Position numbers and translations under genes: made by a program. The notes beneath the pieces are model-generated. The model was not told where the DNA came from and searched no databases. It saw only the letters and a list, made by a program, of their open reading frames with translations. DNA of 64,000 nt from Torreya grandis. Taxonomy: Eukaryota; Streptophyta; Pinopsida; Cupressales; Taxaceae. The stretch is taken from NCBI GenBank assembly GCA_037957365.1, contig JARHVA010000250.1, positions 4,595,501-4,659,500 on the forward strand, written 5' to 3'. Below are positions 8,609 to 21,882 of this stretch, in pieces (the first letter of the stretch is position 1; each line of letters begins with the position of its first letter).

Positions 8609-11263
8609 TGCCTGATGGGACATAAACCCCACAAAATTACTCCTGAGACATCTAAAACCATCCTACTAACAAGTTTCATGAAAAATCTTGCACTTGTTAT
8701 CCCAAAAAAGGTGAAAATTGGAAATTGGAGGATGTTTTCAGGGAGCAGTGAATTTACTTTGTGAAATCATGATTTTGCTCTTCGGACCACAATACCGCAA
8801 CTCACATTGTTGTGATTTTGATTTTATACTTGTGGTTTTGATTCTAATTATGTTTTTTAGTCTAATTGGTTTTTCTATCTACAAGGCTATTTGTGATATT
8901 ACAATAGCGTGACTCCATAGTCATGATATTGCAATACCATGATTTTGTAAATTATGATATCATCAAAGCAAGTTGTGATTTTGCTTCTAAATCACTAGTG
9001 GTTAGACTAGCCATTTGGGGTTAGGTTATAAAATTGCAACTCTCAAAGTTATAATATTGAAACTCTTGAATATATGATTTTGCTCTATGAATTATGTTTT
9101 TGCCAATAAAGTTGCGGTTTTGCATTTTATGCTTTTATTTTCCCATAAATTGAATTTTTGCACTGATAAGTTATGATTTTGTAGAGCTATGATTTTGCAC
9201 TGTGTTCCACAATTTTTCACTGTGTAAACCTGAGAGCTAATTTTTGATAAGTGATTTAATCATTCATAAAAGTGCTTCAAAACAAAAGGAAACACTCTAA
9301 CACTTACAGGTCACCCATGTGAAAAAATACAAAATTTGAACATGATTTAAATCTTGAACCTTCCCTTTGGTGTTTAAAAGGAACTTAGATGGTTTGTTTA
9401 ATTATTTGTGAAGTTTTTCAAACTTTTTGTAAACTAAGGCCAAGGGGCCAAGAATTTTACTTAAAATTTCAATTTGGTGCTTAAAACTAATACTCAATTA
9501 AATTGAAATCTTTTCAAAAGTGTGTGGTTTTATGCTAGATCAATCATTGCTTGTTTATTCTTTAAACAAAATTAAAAGTGTGTGTATGTTCTCCCCCATC
9601 CCCTTTAGGGAACTTTGGTGACCAAAATCACCTTTTCATTACGATTGTGCCTTTGTCCAAGGCATGAAAATAAAGTTGTCTAGGCTCTTCCCAAAAACTG
9701 TATGATTTGAGTGATCTAAAAACAACCTCTAAAGTCTATGTACTTAGTTTTATTTTATGCAACTTGGCTTGTGGAAGGGAGTTCATAGCTTCTTCAAAAG
9801 TTATTTAGGGAAGCTTTGACCTAGGGTTTCATCTCTTGGCATTGTTTCAACCCCACTCCACATAGGGGTATACAAATTGAGGGCAACCTATTGGGATGTT
9901 TGCTTAAGCGGTTAAGCGAACTCCGTTAATGACAATCCAACTCAAAATTTATGATAATCTAGACATCACACTATAATGAGCAATTGACAGATGTAGTGGT
10001 TGTGAAAAGGACATGACCTTTTCACAACAAGCTGATTGATATGGATCCAATTGACATGAGGCATCCCTAGGATTAGCCACATTTGGGACCATTTAGATAG
10101 TCAAAATTTTAAGTTTTAAAACATCTCCAATTACTTCAGACATATTGTTGATGCAATATGAGTAACCTGAAGGTCCATATTGTTGTACAATCTCTTGGGA
10201 GAAGGGGGTGTAAAATACCTTACTACATGTGCTTTAATTTTTGGATTGACACTTAAAATTCTCCCAAGAGCATGTATATAGATAGATTTTAATAATATGA
10301 TGCAACTTTTTTAGTTTAGGGCTTAGGATGATTTACTTAGTTGTATTTGGTCTTGTTATCCTTTGCTTACTTGGTCTTGATTTGAGTCTAAAAATTATTT
10401 GTGAATAAAACATGTCATAACCAAACAGATTTGTTGTCCACCATTTCTTGAACAAGAAGGCGTTACACGAGTCAAATCCAAATCATCTTTACCTTGTTTA
10501 AATCCCCATATTAAACTTTGTGTTTGTATTATCTTAACAACATAGTTATGTTTCCCATTCGAGTCTAAATCATTTTCTAAAAATCTTTAAGACCTTCGTT
10601 GATAATTTAAATTCAGAATTGCATCTTTATAAGTTCTAGGTTAACATTTTATTTAGTTTTTCCATTTGCACTTGAATTGAGTTAACTTGGGTTAAATTTC
10701 TCATTTAGATTGAAGGTCATTTATAGACTCATCATCATCATCTGATCATTATGAACTTAGGTTATCTTACATGTCGCTTATGTTCTAAGTTTTAGAACAC
10801 ATTTTATCCTACCTCTTATTGCCATGTGGCGGCGTTGTGCTACCCATTTGGTATTAGTTTAATACTTATGAATTCTTGCATGTTTTCACATCTTGAGTTT
10901 CTTAGTTTGCATTATCACCTTCCTGATATGAAGGGCTTTCTTCTAATTTTTTAGTAACAATTCATCAAAGTTGAACTAGCTTTTACGGTATTGATGTATC
11001 TCTCAACCTACATTTGGTGTACTAGTTTACACTTAGGTTTTTGAGTTATCATACCCTCTTCTAATTTATATGATTTTAACCCTAATTAAGGTTGAGTAAT
11101 TTCATGAACACTTCTAATTGTATGGTACTATGCCACCTCCTTTTTATTATAGTCTCTTTATTGCCTTGTCACTTATTTGGAGGGAAATTAAAGCATAACT
11201 TATTTAAATGTTTTTTAAACATTTCCCAAATATTGCCAAACATATAGAATAACCCTTTTAGAC
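8609..11263 (+). other. Element C 5' leader, no gene
   Basis: About 2.65 kb between LTR and gag. At 8755-9230 a degenerate motif close to TATGATTTTGC recurs about ten times, suggesting an eroded minisatellite. The rest is AT-rich with no frame I can assign; a 64-codon frame at 8718-8912 lies in the repeat and is not considered a gene. Long leaders are common in Tat-like elements. Confidence 0.6.
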
Positions 11264-13360
11264 ATGACTCAAAGGTACACTCGTAGTGGGGTTTCTTATG
11301 GCCCTAGCTATGAGGAGCACTTTTATGATGGTCAAGACAATTATGTGGTCTTTGAAGACATTCCCACAACTGTAAGATCTGATGAAGACTATTTGGAATA
11401 TCAACCCCAAGAGGATAAGGATGAAGCACTCCTAAGGTTGATTGAATCCAATGCTAGATTGCCATCATACTTTTTAATGTATCAGTTATACACCTTGGTT
11501 AGAGAAGGAGAGCAAAAACAAGAATAATCCCTTGCACACATTATAAAATCAAACATACCTTCTTATAGAAAAGGAAGGGAAATACTCATAGAGTCAAAAC
11601 CTAATGATTAATATCTTGTCACCAAGATCAAAAAGATAAATCAATAATATGTAGACCAACTTATCATGGACTTGATAGACTCTTTAGTTGCCACTTAAAT
11701 ACACAATAATACTTCCAAGTATAAAGGAAATGTGATTGAACCAATGCAATACACTTTAGTTGAGAACACACCTACGATGGATCAAGATGTCTCAATTGAA
11801 CAACCTAAGACTCAAGAGGTTTTGAAACATGCTTTTCTAGACATGGAGCATACATTTTTCAATCATCAAGAACCTCTTGTTTCTTCACAAAACTAAGGAC
11901 CAAAACATTTGGTATGTATTGAGGAAATAATATAAAATAATTTGGCTAGTTTATCTCAACCAACACATACTTTAGTGAATAGACCATGAACTCCCCAAAG
12001 TCAAAAAAATAAATACAACTCAAGGCAGTATATTTCAAGGAATGTTTATTAACCCAAAAATTAGTGACTCACTTACTCGACTGAAGGAGAGAATCAAAAC
12101 AAAGTCACGTATTAAAGGGTGTATATCCATAACAAATCCACACAACAGAGGCACATGGCACACCAACAAAATTATATTCCACCCATGAATGCACCAAACA
12201 TACAAGAGTGAAATTCCATGAATGAGATTGTGTCATGATTAGAGATAGGAAATAAAATCAAGAAGTACAAGTTTGACAATATATGTCCATATCCATATGA
12301 TTTGAGTATTCTCCAAGTCCCCTTTCTATCTCATTTTTAGGCACCTAAATTTGACAAATATAAAGGAAAGGGTGAACCTCATGAGCACATTCAATTATTC
12401 TTTGTGTTATGCCAAGAGGTTACTTACATTAGCATTTTTTAATTTCATTTGTTTCTACAAAGTTTAGCAGGACAAGATTTAGATTGGTTGCTTAAGTTAC
12501 CCAAGGGATCATTTGTGGATTGGAATGATATATCAAAAAAGTTCATCAACCATTTCTCATACAACATTAAACATGAATTGACCGTTGTTAACTTATGCAA
12601 AGCCAAACAACATGATGGAGACAACTTCATGACATATCTATAGTGGTGGAGAGCATTAGTTGGTTGTTTTCAACATAATTTTCTAGATAAATAATTGGCA
12701 GACATTTTTTCCCATAACTTACACCTTGAGGTGGCACACAATCTATGACTTGATTGCACAAACACATTTGAAGAAATTATAGACAAGGGTGTGTAGATTG
12801 AGAAGGCACTTATCACCAAAGGCCTTGTCAAGATTTACACATAGGGTCAAACATGAAATCAAACCCAATCACCAATTTAAATGGTTGTGCAAGAGAAATC
12901 TAAGGGTTTTAAGAAGAACAAAAACATTGTCAAAAATGGTGTGAATAAATCAAGACATGTACAAATGGTGCAGGCTCTGCCAGCTCCAAATGTGCAATTA
13001 GATCCACCTAATCCACCAAATAATTTGTATAGATTCCCTTCATGGAGGACATTCCATAATCAATTCAGAGTCTTTAGTGAATTTGGAGACCCTGTTGAGG
13101 TAGTGTTTCAAAAGCTCATAGTAGATAACCTGATTGAATGGTCTATCCTAAATCCATTTCCTACCAATCAACCCAAGCCAAATTGGTATAGGGAAAATGA
13201 AGTTTGCAACTTTCAGCATGTTTTTGGTCATGGTTCTTATCATTCTGTTCAATTGTGACACCTTATTGAAGATTTGATCGAGAGTGGTGAACTTAAACTT
13301 GCTCCACAAGACACTATTCAGGATATGGGAATCTATAAAGATCCATTTCCTCAACATAAT
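11264..13360 (+). pseudogene. Element C gag
   Basis: Begins MTQRYTRSGVSYGPSYEEHF (11264), open for 87 codons with an acidic stretch, then stops accumulate. The gag core is clear at 12340-12660: APKFDKYKGKGEPHEHIQLF, SLAGQDLDWLLKLPKGSFVD, WNDISKKFINHFSYN. A second block at 12881-13258 is Pro-rich and ends PNWYRENEVCNFQHVFGHGS, the position of the zinc-knuckle-like region of gypsy gag, followed by HLIEDLIESGELKL. At least eight stops break the frame. Gag would form the particle. Confidence 0.82.
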
Positions 13361-14139
13361 TAACAACCACAAAAGGAATAATCAGAATCAAGGATAGAAT
13401 TAGGCTTAGGGCCAAAATCGTAATCAATATGAGCATAATCATGATCATAATACCCATAATAACAACTTGAGTTACAACAACATGCCTTACAACTACAACA
13501 AAATTGTAGATGCATTTATACGAAACACATTACCATTATTACTGTTAAAACCCATGAACAATCCCATACTCCTCATAGTATTAGACCCATTATTATATGG
13601 TCAACACCCTCTCCCTTTTGTAATGCCACATTGAATTCACACAATTTTATTGCACCTCTATTTGCATGGGTTACTATTTCTGAAGCCCATCCTTCCTCTA
13701 ATTATAATGGATCCTCATCGACTCAAAATTGTAATAATGCAACTAGACGCTTATTAGTGACCTTCCAAGGCCCTTTGCCTTCATCTTATACTTATAATGT
13801 TTCCTTGACACCTTTAGGTTGTTGCAATTGTAACTAAATGCTTATGAGTTACTCTTTAGGGACCTTTGCCCTCTTCTTCTAATGTTGAACCCAACAGAAC
13901 ATTATGACTTCAGATCTAAAGCCAAACATGATGCTAGCTAAGGCCAAACTGTCTCATCCTACCATTAAAAAGCCTTATAGTCTATCAAACTAACTGAGCA
14001 AAATACCTACACATATTTATATTTTAGATCTCTTGCATACGTCTAGAGTCCATAGAACTATTTTAAATGACCTTTTACAATAATCCACTATTCCCAATGT
14101 TATTAATCTTAAACAGTTTCAAACCTTTGTTGGACATTT
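13361..14139 (+). pseudogene. Element C gag-protease spacer
   Basis: Low-complexity Asn/Tyr/His-rich remnants in several frames. Nothing specific recognised. Confidence 0.45.
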
Positions 14140-14760
14140 ATCTTTATTTTGATGGGTAATATTTGATCAAAAAGACATGTCCACACTTGGTCCTAACCAT
14201 AATAACCCACGGTATATTGATGTAGTCATTGAAAACCATAATATCAAGCAGGTTCTTATAGGCAATGGTTCAAGACTAAATATAGTGTCCATTAAATTGG
14301 TATAGAGATTGGGCTATGCTACAAAGGACATTCAGCAAAAGATGATTACTATAAAGGCTTACGACAATGCTAAAGAGTCTTATGGTATTATTTATTTACC
14401 AATCATAATTGGGTCTGTTTCCCACCACATATTACATATTATGCACATTGAGTTGACTTATAACATACTTTTTGATAATCCTTGGATCCATGAAGTATAC
14501 ATCATTCCATCCACCCTATATTAGTGCCTTAAGTTTACCCATGATGGGATCGAGGTTACTATTCCTATTAATCTACAGCCTTATCAATATTATAAGCACC
14601 TTGAGGCTGAGTTCCATAATTATAACTATTGTCCAACTTCTAAATTTGTTGCAAAGAAGAACAAGGAAATTGTTTCACATCCACTTGCATCCAATTATAT
14701 CAACCCTAGTGACCTTGCTTCCACTTCGACTGATCCATTTCCCATAACTCTTGAAAAATA
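14140..14760 (+). pseudogene. Element C aspartic protease region
   Basis: Pattern of a gypsy protease: YIDVVIENHNIKQVLIGNGS at about 14215-14275, where the catalytic D-[ST]-G appears as GNG, then RLNIVSIKLV, the hydrophobic strand SYGIIYLPIIIGSVSHHILH and YNILFDNPWIHEVYIIPSTL, the usual LLGRPWIH-like end. The active-site Asp is lost. It would cleave the polyprotein. Confidence 0.72.
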
Positions 14761-16044
14761 AGTTGTTATAGAAGATGTGGGCATTTCCACATATCGTCTT
14801 AAGAGTGCCTTTCATGTTGCTAAGTTTCTAAAGTCTCCTAAATCATTTTTTAAACCTAAACTATTTGAAATCCCTAACAGACCCAACTTGGTTTGGCAAC
14901 AAAATAAATAAATCACCAGTGGTATTTGTATAGGATACTTCACCAAAACAAGATCAAGAGGATTTCACTAAAAGAGTCTAGTTATATTTTGATGGCATTG
15001 TTGATTGTTTTCAGAATCTAAAATATCATATCCCTAAGTAGATTATAGACAATTTTGATTATACATGAAAAGGCCTTGGCCCATGAGCACAATGAATCCT
15101 ATAACCTTTATCAACTGGAATACCTAACTTAAATCACAGTCTTGGATTTATATTGCCTGGGGGTGACCTCATGATTTTATATAGTGACTCTTCTAAATCG
15201 ATTAGCGATGAGACTCCTAACAATAATGAAGCATCCCATTAGAACATTTTCAATGAGCTTATTGACTCAGATTTATTTGATTCAAATGTAATTATGACCT
15301 TAACACCTCATTATTCCCTATGCCTTTATCATCCTGAAATCATTGATTAGGACCAATAAAATTTGGTCATATGTTTTGATGAATTCTAGAATGAAGAATC
15401 TATTATAGAATATATGGGCCTTAGAGATGGATTGCCCATTAGTGATCATAAACAAAGCTTTAATTTTTCATTATATCCTTCTACCTACTTTGGGAACAAG
15501 CAAACTTTCTTGGTCATGAAGAACATAAAACAACAAGATATTTGGGTGAAAACCTCTCTGAGGCACTCATTGATCAGGGAAAAAGTAAAGAAAAAGACAA
15601 ACCCTTGACTAAAAATCTATTTCAGGCACTCTTGGATGGGAAAGTTTACTCATCCCCAAAGGATGCATAAGTTCCATCAAGTCCTAGCTTTATAGCTAGT
15701 ACAAGCATCACTTTAGAACAATAACAAATTTTTGAATGTCTTACTCTTGAGTTTACAGAGATTTTTGCTACTTGGCCATTACCTGAGATGGTGGATTCAA
15801 ATTAATCACACTATTGAGAGCTTTGGGAGGAACAACAAAAAACTATAGCAAAACAAGATGAGTATGATCACACATTGTCTAATATTCTTGAAGATGGTTC
15901 TACACTCCTTGTAGAAAACATAATTGAAGTGAACCTGGGAACATATGATGATCCCAAAATTGTTTGTCTTAGAGCTTCCCTTATTGAAGTAGAACATGAA
16001 CACATGATATCCATTTTGATGGATTTTATTAATATTTTTGCATA
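14761..16044 (+). pseudogene. Element C protease-RT linker
   Basis: Degenerate coding-like sequence with no domain recognised. Fragments such as DVGISTYRLKSAFHVAKFLK and acidic runs match the usual low-conservation stretch ahead of Tat RT. Many stops. Confidence 0.55.
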
Positions 16045-16900
16045 GGCATATTCAGACATGCCAGGATTAGACACTCACATGGTTGTGCATCACCTTGTTA
16101 TTCATAAAAATGCTAATCTATTTAAATATAAATTAAGGAAGATGCATCTATGCATAGCTCTTTTGGTAAAAGTAGAATTGGAAAAATTATTGGAAGTAGG
16201 CTTCATTAGACCACTGGACTATTTTGAATGGATATCAAACGTATTTCCAATCATAAAAAATCCATAGGATATATGTCTTTGTATTGATTTCATAAATATC
16301 AACAAAGCATGACCCAAAGATGATTTTCCTCTACCCATCACAACACGCTTGTTGATTCTACTACTGGGTACAAGATGTTGTCCCTCATGAATGGAATTTC
16401 TAGATACAATCAGATCAAGATAGCTCAAGAATACCAACACAAGACTGCATTCACCACCCCATGGGGAACATTTTATTATCAAGTCATGTTATTTGGCTTG
16501 AATAAAATTGGATCCACTTATCAACGTGCCATGACTATCATATTCCATGACATGATGCATGATATTGTTGAGGACTATGTTGATGACATCCTAGCTAAAT
16601 CAAGAACATGTACTGGACATCCTAACATTCTACAGAGAATCTTTGAGAGACTTCATGAATATAAAGTTTGTATGAATCCTAAGTGTGTTTTAGCATCACT
16701 TCAGGAAAATTATTGGGGTTTATTGTATCACAAAGAGGGATTGAATTCGACCATGTTAAGGTCAAGCCTATTGTTGAAATGCCTCCACCTTCAAATCTTA
16801 AATAACTCTAATGCCTACAAAGAAAGATTTAGTCTATCTACAGGTTCATTTCACAATTGGAAGATAAATGCCACCCATTTACACATATCTTGAAGAAAGG
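16045..16900 (+). pseudogene. Element C reverse transcriptase
   Basis: MPGLDTHMVVHHLVIHKNAN (16058), LEKLLEVGFIRPLDYFEWIS, VFPIIKNP, a stop, then DFININKA, DDFPLPIT, MLSLMNGISRYNQIKIAQEY (16375), TPWGTFYYQVMLFGLN and VEDYVDDILAKSRT with YVDD intact at 16576-16587, then MNPKCVLASL. A 172-codon stretch (16375-16893) is uninterrupted in one frame, though its last part slips out of the RT frame. Frameshifts and stops elsewhere show it is dead. The blocks closely resemble those of element A. Confidence 0.92.
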
Positions 16901-17440
16901 GGTCACATTTCAATGGGATGAAGATTATCAATTAGCATTTGTGAAGCTCATAACATATTTGGCTAACTCACCAATTTTGAGACTACCAACACCTAGATAA
17001 CCATTGCTTCTTTACATTTCAGGAACTGAGCATGCACTAGGGGTACTTTTGGCCCAACATGATGATCAAGGTAAAGAATATGTAGTTTATTATTTGAGCC
17101 ACACACTAGTGGCTTATAAACATAATTATACACCTATTGAGAAGATGTGTTTAGCTATGGTTTTTACTTCCAAAAAATTGTGACATTATATGTCGAACAA
17201 TAAAATAATTGTTATTGCTAAGGTGGATCCTCTCAAATTTTTATTATCTAAGGTAGCTCTCACATGATGCATGGCTAAATGGCTCATGCTCTTAAGTGAG
17301 TTTGATGTTGAGTATCAGAATCAAAAAGCTATCAAGGGGTAGGTTATTGCTGATCAACTTGTAAAGACCGATATTATGAACACTCAACCACTCAAATTCA
17401 AATTTCTAGATGATTCTATCATGGCAATGGATGAAGTGCA
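16901..17440 (+). pseudogene. Element C RNase H (first domain)
   Basis: FQWDEDYQLAF..KLI (tether), then LLYISGTEHALGVLLAQHDD, where the usual catalytic Asp is replaced, and YYLSHTLVAYKHNYTPIEKM, CLAMVFTSKKL, and AKWLMLLSEFDVEYQNQKAI near the end. This is the gypsy-type RNase H, which in Tat elements is often eroded and followed by a second RNase H. Confidence 0.85.
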
Positions 17441-17454
17441 ATGTGAACCTAAAT

Positions 17455-17890
17455 AATATAAACTATATTTTGATGGTTTATTCACTTCTCATGGATCTAG
17501 AGCTAGCATATTGTTGATTACACTGCAAGGGTATTTTATTCCCAAAGCATTTCACATAAAATTTCATTATACCAACAATATGGTCGAGTATGAGGCACTT
17601 ATTGCAGGACTTCATCTTGTGATATAGTGGAATATCCAACATTTAATGGTCTATGGTGATTCCCAATTGATTATCAATCAGACCACTGATCAATATCAAA
17701 CTAGAGATGATAAGCTTGTTCCTTACAAGCTCATTATGGATGATCTTAAGATTCATTTTAAAACTATATAGTTTGAATAAGTACCAAGGGCCAACAACAT
17801 ATATGTCGATACAATGGCAAAAATTGGGTCCATGATACAAATTGAAATTAGTGTTAAAGAGTAACAATTTTTTATTGAAAATCTTCTTTA
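17455..17890 (+). pseudogene. Element C second RNase H (archaeal-type position)
   Basis: YKLYFDGLFTSHGSRASILL (17458; first catalytic Asp in YFDG), NNMVEYEALIAGL (catalytic Glu block), LMVYGDSQLIINQ (third Asp block), then ANNIYVDTMAKIGS. This order is the additional RNase H that marks the Tat clade. Several stops are present. The domain would degrade RNA in RNA-DNA hybrids. Confidence 0.85.
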
Positions 17891-17899
17891 GCCTGCTCA

Positions 17900-19190
17900 T
17901 ATTATGCCATATTTAGAAAGGGTGTGCATCATTGTTGGTCCCAATCCCCCACTTGAGCTGCTTTGGTATCAAAAAATTTATAATTATTTCCATGATCAGA
18001 TTTTTTTACCTGACCTATCTAACAATCGTTAGAAACTTTTCAATAGCTTGTTATACCCTCCTTAGAAACATGTTTTATCATGAAGGCTATGATGGAATGC
18101 TACTTTGTTATTTAGCTTTAGGGGAATCCAAGCTAGCGCTTAGGGAGTTCATGAAGGAATGTGTGAGGCCCACACCAACTATGTAGTTTTAGCTTAAAAG
18201 CTCCTCAAAATAAGTTATTATTGGCCAAAAATGGAGACAAATGCTTGCAATTATGTGAGGAAGTGTGTTCCTTGTCAATAACATGGAAATTTGATACATG
18301 CACATTCTTTACCACTACAATCGATCACTACACCATGGCCATTTTCTACTTGGGGCCTCAATCTCATCGAGAAAATAAACCCATCTTCAGATGGCCATAA
18401 ACATATTTTAACTACTACCGAGTACTTTACTAAGTAGGTTGAGGCCATTCCTCTCACTTATGTGACCAAGAGGTAGATAGCCAAATTCATTTATTACCAT
18501 ATCATCTGTTGATATGGCATCCCAAATCGCATTATATCCGATAATGGTAGATCTTTTGTAAATAGAGATTTTAAAGACCTTTATGAAAAATTCAAAATCA
18601 AGCACAAGAAATCCATGCCACAAGTTGAGGCATCAAACAAGGCCATTATAGCCATTTTAAAGAAGATTGTCAATGACACTAGCCATAATTGGCACTTACA
18701 AATCTTTCCAACCCTATGGGCTTATAAAATAAGTCATCAAACCCCTACAATAGCCACTTCATACTCCCTTGATTATGGCACAAAAGCTATTATCTTGATT
18801 GAGATCGTGTTGCCTTCATTGTGAGTTTTTTTGGAGAATATTGAAGATGATGAGGAATATAGAGTCTTAAAGTTGTAAGAACTAGAACTCCTTGATGGTA
18901 AGCATTTCGCTACCCTAGAAAACTTATAAGCCTATCAGAACATATTATGAAAAAGATACAAGTGCACTCTCCCTCGGGGGTTTGATATTGGTGATTTGGT
19001 CTTAAAATAAAACTAGAAGAACACAAATGTTGAATGCAAGAAAAAGGGCAAATTCTAATCCAATTGGGTTGGACCTTATGTTATCACAGTAAACTATGGA
19101 TCAAAGGCATACAGGCTAGCAACTCCAAATGGTAAAAAACTTCCAGATCCCATGAACATTATACACCTTAATAGGTTTTATGCTTAACAG
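17900..19190 (+). pseudogene. Element C integrase
   Basis: Remnant of the zinc-binding domain around 18180-18300 (YYWPKME..CNYVRKCVPCQ), then the catalytic core: WPFSTWGLNLI (first Asp appears as Asn), FTK.VEAIPLTYVTKR, YGIPNRIISDNGRSFVNRDF (second Asp) and QVEASNKAIIAILKKIV (the Glu block, with NGQ-E changed to QVEA). The C-terminal part is GPYVITVNYGSKAYRLA and PDPMNIIHLNRFYA ending near 19190. Many stops. It would insert the DNA copy into the chromosome. Confidence 0.88.
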
Positions 19191-21869
19191 TCATTTGAAC
19201 CATTGTCTATAAGACCCCTTACTTGGGGCAACTTGTGCTAAAGTTATTGTATCCTACCATTATATCTTGGACTGTCCCATAATGGACTATATTTAATTTA
19301 TTCTGACTTACCCTAGACTATTCTTATGAGAACCATATTCTTTTCATGACTCTAAACAGTGAAAGCTTTGGACTATTGGCACTTTGAACACATTTTATCC
19401 CACCCTAAACCATCCTCTTTTGGACCATAATCATTCTAGACTATCCTCTTTTGGACCATATTCATTCTGGACCATTCTCTTTGAGAACCACATTCTTTTC
19501 ATGTCTTAGGCCATTATAACCTGAACATATTTTATCCCTTGACCAATTATGATCTTGATTATGACTCATAGGCATTATAAACACATTCAACACTAGTTCT
19601 ACAAATCAGTTTAGCATGGACAATATTTTGCAACTTCTTCTGCCTAGGATATTTGCCTACTGGATGGTTCTTTAGAGTTATCTAGTGTTGCATACTATTT
19701 TATTATTATTTGGTAGGAATTATTTCCTTAACAGGACCTTGCTCTCACCTATTTAATAACATGGGTTGTTGCAGCCAATTTAGATGTTGTTTGAACTCTT
19801 ACTAGTGGACGTGTATCTCCTCAGCTAGGTAGTTCCTTGAACATTTTATGAATATTTTGTTTCTATTGCTTATCCCAAAAAACAAAAAAAAATAGAAAAT
19901 GATCCATAAAAGAACAAAAACATTATTTTGCATTCTTTTTTATCTTGATCTCTTCATGCTCTTACCATTTGGTAAGTTATCATCCCACATGCTTGTCATT
20001 TTACAAGACCGTTCCCTTTTCCTCTACAACATTAATCAGGTTTCCTTCTCATCACTTTTCCTCTATCTCACTTCCTAGAAGAACTATGTTTGGCCTAAAT
20101 TTCATGTTGGACCTTGCATCCATGGAACTATATAGGTAGCATCCACTTGCCTTGTACATTTGGAGTCAGTTGGGCCACCTCTTGCCTTTTCTTCTTTTTC
20201 CCCCATTTTTATTCTTGTGTTGTTTCCCTATCACTTAGAGCAACTTTGTGTCCATGTTCTTGTTACATTATTGAAGAAAGTAATGCCTCTACTACATGTG
20301 CCTAAACAATTTTTTTCAAACTGCACTAACATCGTGACTAACTCTTGTTTATGTGTGTTTATTTGATTTTTATTGGTATTTTATTGTGTTTTCTTATCTC
20401 TTATTTTGTTTCTCTTCCTTTGTCATTTCTTCTTATTTATTCTCAATATTTTGTGTTCCTATTTTATATTTTTCTTTTATTTTATTTTCCAAGTACATCT
20501 TGATAGTACACATGGACCTTGATTATTCATATATTGCTTTCATGTTGTTTATTAAAATGGTCTTGCTTTATTCTTGTACATTTTTGTTCCTACTTAAGTC
20601 TTGATTGTTCATATCTCGATTTTGAGTTAGGTGACATTTATTTGTTCTTTTTATTTATTTATTTTTAAATGTAAATAGTTATAAATCTGGTATTGGTAGT
20701 TATTATCATTATCCTTAGTTATAAATATTCATATTTTAATCAGCTCAGTGCAAATGAAATACAATGTCATTATAGGTTATTCACACTTATGATGTATAAT
20801 TACATTTTACTATAGTAAACACTATGTGCTTTGGATTCAAGTCTCAAGATAGATCCATCTCTAATGATCAACCCTTAAGTCCACTAATTAAATTAGGTAC
20901 TGATGGCTTATCTCACACCCAACTCTATGCAAGACATGCATCTCTTGGCATACATTATGAGTCTAATCAAATCATGCCAGTTTTCTTATTTTCTTCATTC
21001 CCCATTCCATTATATCCCACTTGTGGGTGAACTACATTGGCTTGAGGTCTATTTGGACTATGTAGATAGCACTTTGATACATGACATTTATTGGGTCAAC
21101 TCAACCACCCTTTATTCTTCTTTTCATCTCTTTCATCACTTTGTGCATTCTCGTATGCATGATTTCTTATGGATTATTTAGTCATTAAACTATCGCATAT
21201 ATGTTTGCACTCATTCATCTTCAATATATAAATTAGGTTATATCCTTGAGCTATGCTTACCAATTTGTTCTATAGGAGCATAATATTTGAACCAATCATT
21301 TAATCAAATCAGCCTTACAAGGGCACCATAATTCTTTATCGGTGATCAAAATTCACCCTATTGGGGCTAAATTATTTTATCAACTGATCAAATATGCTCT
21401 ACGAGAGCACATTATTATTTCTTTTCTCTATAGCAACATTATCCTACTTTTATTTCCAAGCTCTATGGACTTTTTCCCTCGTTTTGGCAATTTTTAGTGT
21501 GCAACTTATCTTGGGATCGATCATTTCCTAAATGTACAACTTGCACCCTAGCTTTGGGTGTGTTCACAGTGTGTCACTTATATTTTTGGACTATATCCTT
21601 CTCCTTCCCCTATCCTTGGTGCCCATTATATTCTAATTATATTTTGATCATTTATGGAATCAATGCATGCAAGCATTAGCTCATTTGGATTTAATTTGTT
21701 CCTTGGATTATTCTCACTTTCTCTCTCTTTTCAAGAGTCTATCCTTCTCTTTCATCCTTGTATGTCCTCTCAAGGGGGCATCATGGGTCATTTCCTTCCA
21801 AATTTTTCTTGACAACTCTTTTCTTTGAAAAGATGTTACTTCATCTAAATGTCTCACTACGCCTTCTCA
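19191..21869 (+). other. Element C 3' untranslated region, no gene
   Basis: About 2.7 kb. At 19310-19520 a degenerate repeat of the form TGGACCATCCTCTTTTGGACCATATTCATTC recurs three to four times. From about 19920 to 21180 the + strand is pyrimidine-rich, giving several hydrophobic-looking open frames of 60-90 codons that share no recognisable domain and are treated as chance. Confidence 0.55.
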
Positions 21870-21882
21870 AACAAGGGTAAAA
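21870..21882 (+). promoter_or_regulatory. Polypurine tract of element C
   Basis: AACAAGGGTAAAA directly before the 3' LTR start TGTAGACATGCAATTCC. It resembles the purine tract plus TGTAGAC start typical of Tat-like elements, and the comparable one of element A at about 41841. Confidence 0.75.

Noticed and set aside
8609..8640. Primer-binding site of element C sought after its 5' LTR
   Set aside because: TGCCTGATGGGAC does not match the tRNA ends I know, so no PBS is called.
20353..20604. Hydrophobic + strand frame that looks like a membrane protein
   Set aside because: Produced by a T-rich stretch in the 3' UTR of element C; no conserved motif.
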